In this document: positions 61,206 through 64,000 of the stretch, in pieces
Layout of the letters: the number at the start of each line of letters is the position of its first letter
Position numbering within the stretch: position 1 is the stretch's first letter
Source of the DNA: Desulfosporosinus sp. Sb-LF
GTDB taxonomy: Bacteria > Bacillota > Desulfitobacteriia > Desulfitobacteriales > Desulfitobacteriaceae
Length of the DNA: 64,000 bases
NCBI RefSeq assembly: GCF_004766055.1
Contig: NZ_SPQR01000001.1
Location: 310,001-374,000, forward strand
Direction of reading: 5' to 3'
Translations under genes and position numbers: made by a program
Notes under the pieces: generated by a model
Told to the model about the DNA's origin: nothing
Databases searched by the model: none
What the model saw: the letters and a program-made list of their open reading frames with translations, nothing else

Positions 61206-62377
61206 TTAGTGTTACGAAACTTTTATTTGGTACGGAATATTTTGGAGACTCTCTGCGTTATAACAAAGACTCTCATGGTGCGAGGAACGGAACAACGATC
61301 GGTTCTGGGCCTGTTGTCGTATGGAATTCGACCAAGACGTGTAACCTAAAATGTGCTCATTGTTATATGGAGTCTGATGCTCAAAAATACCAGGGAGAAA
61401 TGACGACAGAAGAAGCTAGGCAGTTTATCGATGATCTGGTAGAATTCAAGTCTCCCGTCCTTCTTTTTTCCGGCGGTGAACCGTTAATCCGACCCGACTT
61501 TTTCGAATTGGCTGAGTATGCAATCTCGAAAGGACTACGGGTAACACTTTCTACGAATGGTACGCTGATCACCCCTGAAGTGGCAAAGCGCATCAAAGAG
61601 ATTGGAATCTCCTATGTTGGAATCTCCCTCGACGGACTTGAAGATGTCAATGACAAGTTCAGGGGCAAAGAGGGAGCCTTTAAGGCGGCAATGCAAGGAA
61701 TTCAAAACTGTGTAGCTGTGGATCAAAGGGTGGGACTACGCTTTACCATTAATCATCACAATATAAAAGAATTAGATAAGATTTTCGACTTCATTGAAGC
61801 GGAAAATATTGATCGTGTTTGCTTTTACCATCTGGTCTACTCAGGCCGTGGCAACCAAATGATTGCAGAAGATGTGACTCCGGAAGAATCTCGTCAAGCC
61901 ATGGATACGATTATTCGAAGAACTCGTGACTTCGAAGAACGCGGTTTGAAAAAGGAAATATTAACGGTAGATAACCATTGTGATGGCGTCTATATGTACC
62001 TCCAGGCTTTGAAAGAAGACCCTGCGAGAGCTGAAAAAATCAAGGGCTTGATCGGTCTCAATGGGGGAAACCGTTCGGGAATTGCATTTGGAGAAGTTGA
62101 CCCGTTGGGAAACGTGCACCCGGACCAATTCACTCAGCACATCACATTCGGGAATGTCCGTGAACGTAAGATTGAGGATATCTGGACAGATTTGTCTCAC
62201 CCAACGCTAGCGGGTTTAAAAGAGCGCAAGACCTTGTTAAAAGGACGTTGCGCGGCTTGTCAGTACCTTGACATGTGTAATGGAAACTTCCGGACGCGTG
62301 CGGAAGCAGTGAGCGGGGATTTCTGGGAATCAGATCCAGCATGCTATTTGACAGATGAAGAGATTGGGATTAAATAG
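61202..62377 (+). CDS. ahbC: radical SAM 12,18-didecarboxysiroheme deacetylase (AhbC/NirJ1-like)
   Basis: Removes acetate groups from didecarboxysiroheme to give iron-coproporphyrin III in the alternative heme pathway of sulfate reducers and archaea. 391 residues. The cluster motif is KTCNLKCAHCYMESDA, followed by LLFSGGEPLIRPDF and GISLDGLEDVNDKFRG. The C-terminal SPASM-like cysteines are in LKGRCAACQYLDMCNGNFRTRAE and DPACYLTDEE. It is full length, unlike the AhbD-like gene downstream. NirJ proteins in heme d1 synthesis are very similar; context favours Ahb. Confidence 0.9.
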   Translation: MISVTKLLFGTEYFGDSLRYNKDSHGARNGTTIGSGPVVVWNSTKTCNLKCAHCYMESDAQKYQGEMTTEEARQFIDDLVEFKSPVLLFSGGEPLIRPDFFELAEYAISKGLRVTLSTNGTLITPEVAKRIKEIGISYVGISLDGLEDVNDKFRGKEGAFKAAMQGIQNCVAVDQRVGLRFTINHHNIKELDKIFDFIEAENIDRVCFYHLVYSGRGNQMIAEDVTPEESRQAMDTIIRRTRDFEERGLKKEILTVDNHCDGVYMYLQALKEDPARAEKIKGLIGLNGGNRSGIAFGEVDPLGNVHPDQFTQHITFGNVRERKIEDIWTDLSHPTLAGLKERKTLLKGRCAACQYLDMCNGNFRTRAEAVSGDFWESDPACYLTDEEIGIK

Positions 62378-62472
62378 GAACGGAAATAGGATGAACGGAA
62401 ATGAAATTGCACGTTTCATTCATTGGCTTAGCTACGACGAGGAGGAAGATTTAGTACTTGGGAGGTCGTATT

Positions 62473-63456
62473 ATGGAACTTATAAGGCGCCCGCGCCGTT
62501 TGCGGGCTAACGAGACGATTCGAAGTATGGTTCGAGAAAACCATCTTAGAGTTGAGGATTTAATATACCCTATGTTTGTCATGCCAGGAGAGAAAAAGAG
62601 GGTGGAGATTTCCTCCATGCCTGGAGTTTATAATTTTTCTCTGGATGAATTCGTCTTAGCCCTTCAGGACGTTGTCGACCTAGGGATTCCTGCAGTTTTG
62701 TTATTCGGAATTCCGGAGAGCAAAGATAGTATAGGGTCAGGGGCTTACCATGAGCATGGAATTGTTCAGGAAGCTGTACGCTTGGCCAAAAGACAATTCC
62801 CAGAACTCTATGTCATTACTGATGTTTGTCTGTGCGAATACACTGATCACGGGCATTGCGGATTGATTGATAATGGGCAAATCTTAAATGATCCGACCCT
62901 TGATCTACTTGCTCAGACCGCGGTTTCTCAGGCACGCGCTGGAGCGGATATGGTTGCCCCGTCGGATATGATGGATGGGCGTGTCGGCGCTATTAGGGAA
63001 ATGTTAGATAAAGAAGGATTTTCTCATATCCCTATTATGGCGTATTCGGCTAAGTTTGCCTCAGGATTTTATGGACCTTTCCGCGATGCGGCGGGTTCTA
63101 CCCCGCAATTTGGAGATCGTAGAACGTACCAGATGGACCCGGCGAACGGGGACGAAGCGATGCGGGAGACAACCTTGGATATTGAAGAGGGAGCTGACCT
63201 CATTATTGTGAAGCCGGCCTTATCCTATGGAGATATTATCTATCGAACTAAGGAAAAATTTGGCGTGCCGCTTGCCGCTTATAATGTCAGCGGGGAGTAC
63301 GCGATGGTGAAAGCGGCTGCAGCAAATGGGTGGATCGATGAGAAGCGTATTGTACTGGAAGCCTTGGTAGGCATGAAACGAGCTGGTGCGGATTTACTGA
63401 TCACTTATCATGCGTTGGATGTAGCGCGCTGGCTCAAAGAGGTGGGACAAACATGA
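62473..63456 (+). CDS. hemB: porphobilinogen synthase (delta-aminolevulinic acid dehydratase)
   Basis: Condenses two 5-aminolevulinates. 327 residues. The metal site [14 protein letters not shown] carries the three zinc-type cysteines; active-site lysines are in [18 protein letters not shown] and [17 protein letters not shown] 62473 follows GGGAGG by six bases; the frame is open from TTG 62458 but that lies upstream of the site. The stop overlaps the ATG of the next reading frame (ATGA). Confidence 0.96.
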   Translation: MELIRRPRRLRANETIRSMVRENHLRVEDLIYPMFVMPGEKKRVEISSMPGVYNFSLDEFVLALQDVVDLGIPAVLLFGIPESKDSIGSGAYHEHGIVQEAVRLAKRQFPELYVITDVCLCEYTDHGHCGLIDNGQILNDPTLDLLAQTAVSQARAGADMVAPSDMMDGRVGAIREMLDKEGFSHIPIMAYSAKFASGFYGPFRDAAGSTPQFGDRRTYQMDPANGDEAMRETTLDIEEGADLIIVKPALSYGDIIYRTKEKFGVPLAAYNVSGEYAMVKAAAANGWIDEKRIVLEALVGMKRAGADLLITYHALDVARWLKEVGQT

Positions 63457-63617
63457 TAGTTTCTTGGAATACAACAAACGACTGTAATATGTACTGTGAT
63501 CATTGTTACCGAGATGCCGCGTGCGGCGGTTGTCGTGCCCGCGCATCTTATTACAATGAAGGAGATTACATGGCGGAGGAGCCTTGGTGCTTATACCATG
63601 GAAGGAAGGGGAGTTAG
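63453..63617 (+). pseudogene. ahbD: heme synthase AhbD/NirJ2-like gene collapsed to 54 codons by in-frame deletion
   Basis: ATG overlaps the hemB stop. The 54 residues begin like AhbD: SWNTTNDCNMYCDHCYRDA, with the complete CxxxCxxC cluster motif at C11, C15 and C18. They then run straight into what is normally the far C-terminus, CGGCRARASYYNEGDYMAEE and PWC. About 280-300 internal residues of this family are absent, yet the frame is intact to a TAG, and the next gene follows at once with its own site. As read it cannot be a heme synthase. Real deletion, assembly fault, or a kept small FeS peptide are all possible; it is the second such case in the window. Confidence 0.8.
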
Positions 63618-63618
63618 T

Positions 63619-64000
63619 ATGGATTCAATCGATCGAGCCCTATTGAATGCCATCCAAAATCAATTCCCGATTGCCCTTCATCCCTATAAGATTCTCGGTG
63701 AAGCGGTAGGTGCGACGGAAGAAGATGCCTTTAAACGGATTCAACGTCTTCGGCAGGAAGGGATTATTCGTCGTTTAGGTGGCGTCTTCGATTCTCGTCG
63801 TTTAGGGTACTACAGTACCTTGTGTACGGGCAAAGTTCCAGAAGAAAAAATCCCCCTTTTGGCGAAACTACTCAATGAGATCCCTGGTGTGACCCATAAC
63901 TATATTCGTAACCACGAGTATAACAGCTGGTTTACGCTCATTGCCCGCTCTCAGGCCGAAGCAGAACGTATTCTGCAGACTATCCGCGATGCGATAGGGA
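63619..64000 (+). CDS. siroheme decarboxylase subunit (AhbA/AhbB-like), 3' end outside window
   Basis: Lrp/AsnC-like protein that decarboxylates siroheme at C12 and C18. The visible 127 residues open with an HTH-like region (IDRALLNAIQNQFPIALHPYKILGEAVGATEEDAFKRIQRLRQEGIIRRLGGVFDSRRLGY), which matches AhbA/AhbB and NirDLGH proteins, and continue into the GVTHNYIRNHEYNSWFTL beta-strand. It starts one base after the AhbD-like stop with GGAAGGGGAG. It runs off the window. Which of the A or B subunits it is cannot be settled here. Confidence 0.87.
   Translation, partial: MDSIDRALLNAIQNQFPIALHPYKILGEAVGATEEDAFKRIQRLRQEGIIRRLGGVFDSRRLGYYSTLCTGKVPEEKIPLLAKLLNEIPGVTHNYIRNHEYNSWFTLIARSQAEAERILQTIRDAIG

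Noticed and set aside
1-64000. CRISPR arrays, tRNA, rRNA, prophage or transposase genes
   Set aside because: No regularly spaced direct repeats, no tRNA-like cloverleaf noticed, and no integrase or transposase among the reading frames.

Overview
The window looks like chromosomal DNA of an anaerobic, low-GC Gram-positive bacterium of the Desulfosporosinus/Desulfitobacterium type (Peptococcaceae, Bacillota). The evidence is strong AGGAGG-type ribosome binding sites with many GTG/TTG starts, a group 4 membrane [NiFe] hydrogenase, tungsten and molybdenum aldehyde oxidoreductases with tungstate uptake, futalosine-route menaquinone genes, the siroheme-dependent (Ahb) heme pathway, system II cytochrome c maturation, and several large multiheme cytochromes. 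The genus is inferred from gene content; no search was run. I saw no rRNA, tRNA, CRISPR array, transposase or phage gene.

Layout. 1-1.7 kb: two tandem TerD genes and a small membrane protein. 2-9.1 kb: a Hyf-like operon (hyfB, C, E, F, G, I) with no HyfA/HyfH ferredoxin subunit. 9.4-17.8 kb: a divergent AcoR-type sigma-54 activator, then tungsten aldehyde:ferredoxin oxidoreductase with MoaD-like, MoeB-like and two MoeA proteins, one fused to a binding-protein-like domain. 17.9-19 kb: a molybdopterin-binding protein on the minus strand. 19-31.9 kb: a ten-gene operon headed by a Mop-type molybdenum hydroxylase, followed by an FeS flavoprotein, zinc ribbon, C_GCAxxG_C_C protein, methyltransferase, unusual radical SAM protein, CoA-ligase-like enzyme, MocA-like/HD fusion, XdhC and histidine phosphatase. 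32-33.3 kb: an iron alcohol dehydrogenase. 33.5-37 kb: tupABC plus an HTH regulator on the minus strand. 37.2-43.5 kb: speD, then menaquinone genes (HepS-like, UbiA, an internally deleted mqnE, mqnC, a HepT-like synthase) with tatC and tatA. 43.9-53.2 kb: four multiheme cytochromes interleaved with TPR and NHL proteins. 53.5-56.5 kb: TetR, ResB, CcsA. 56.6-64 kb: siroheme and heme synthesis (precorrin-2 dehydrogenase, hemA, hemC, cobA-hemD, ahbC, hemB, a collapsed ahbD, ahbA/B).

How the parts fit. Near-consensus sigma-54 promoters precede the tungsten AOR, the Mop operon and the alcohol dehydrogenase. A sigma-54 activator sits next to the first, which has two perfect TGTTC-N7-GAACA upstream sites. 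This suggests one alcohol-to-aldehyde-to-acid regulon, served by tungstate import and metal insertion into the cofactor. The right half builds the menaquinone, heme and c-type cytochromes of a respiratory or extracellular electron-transfer chain.

Main points for follow-up: (i) the Mop operon and its uncharacterised accessory genes, the best candidate for an undescribed system; (ii) two separate radical SAM genes, mqnE and ahbD, that lack most of their core through in-frame internal deletions; (iii) a hydrogenase large subunit that ends exactly at the usual maturation cleavage site; (iv) the multiheme/NHL/TPR cluster.
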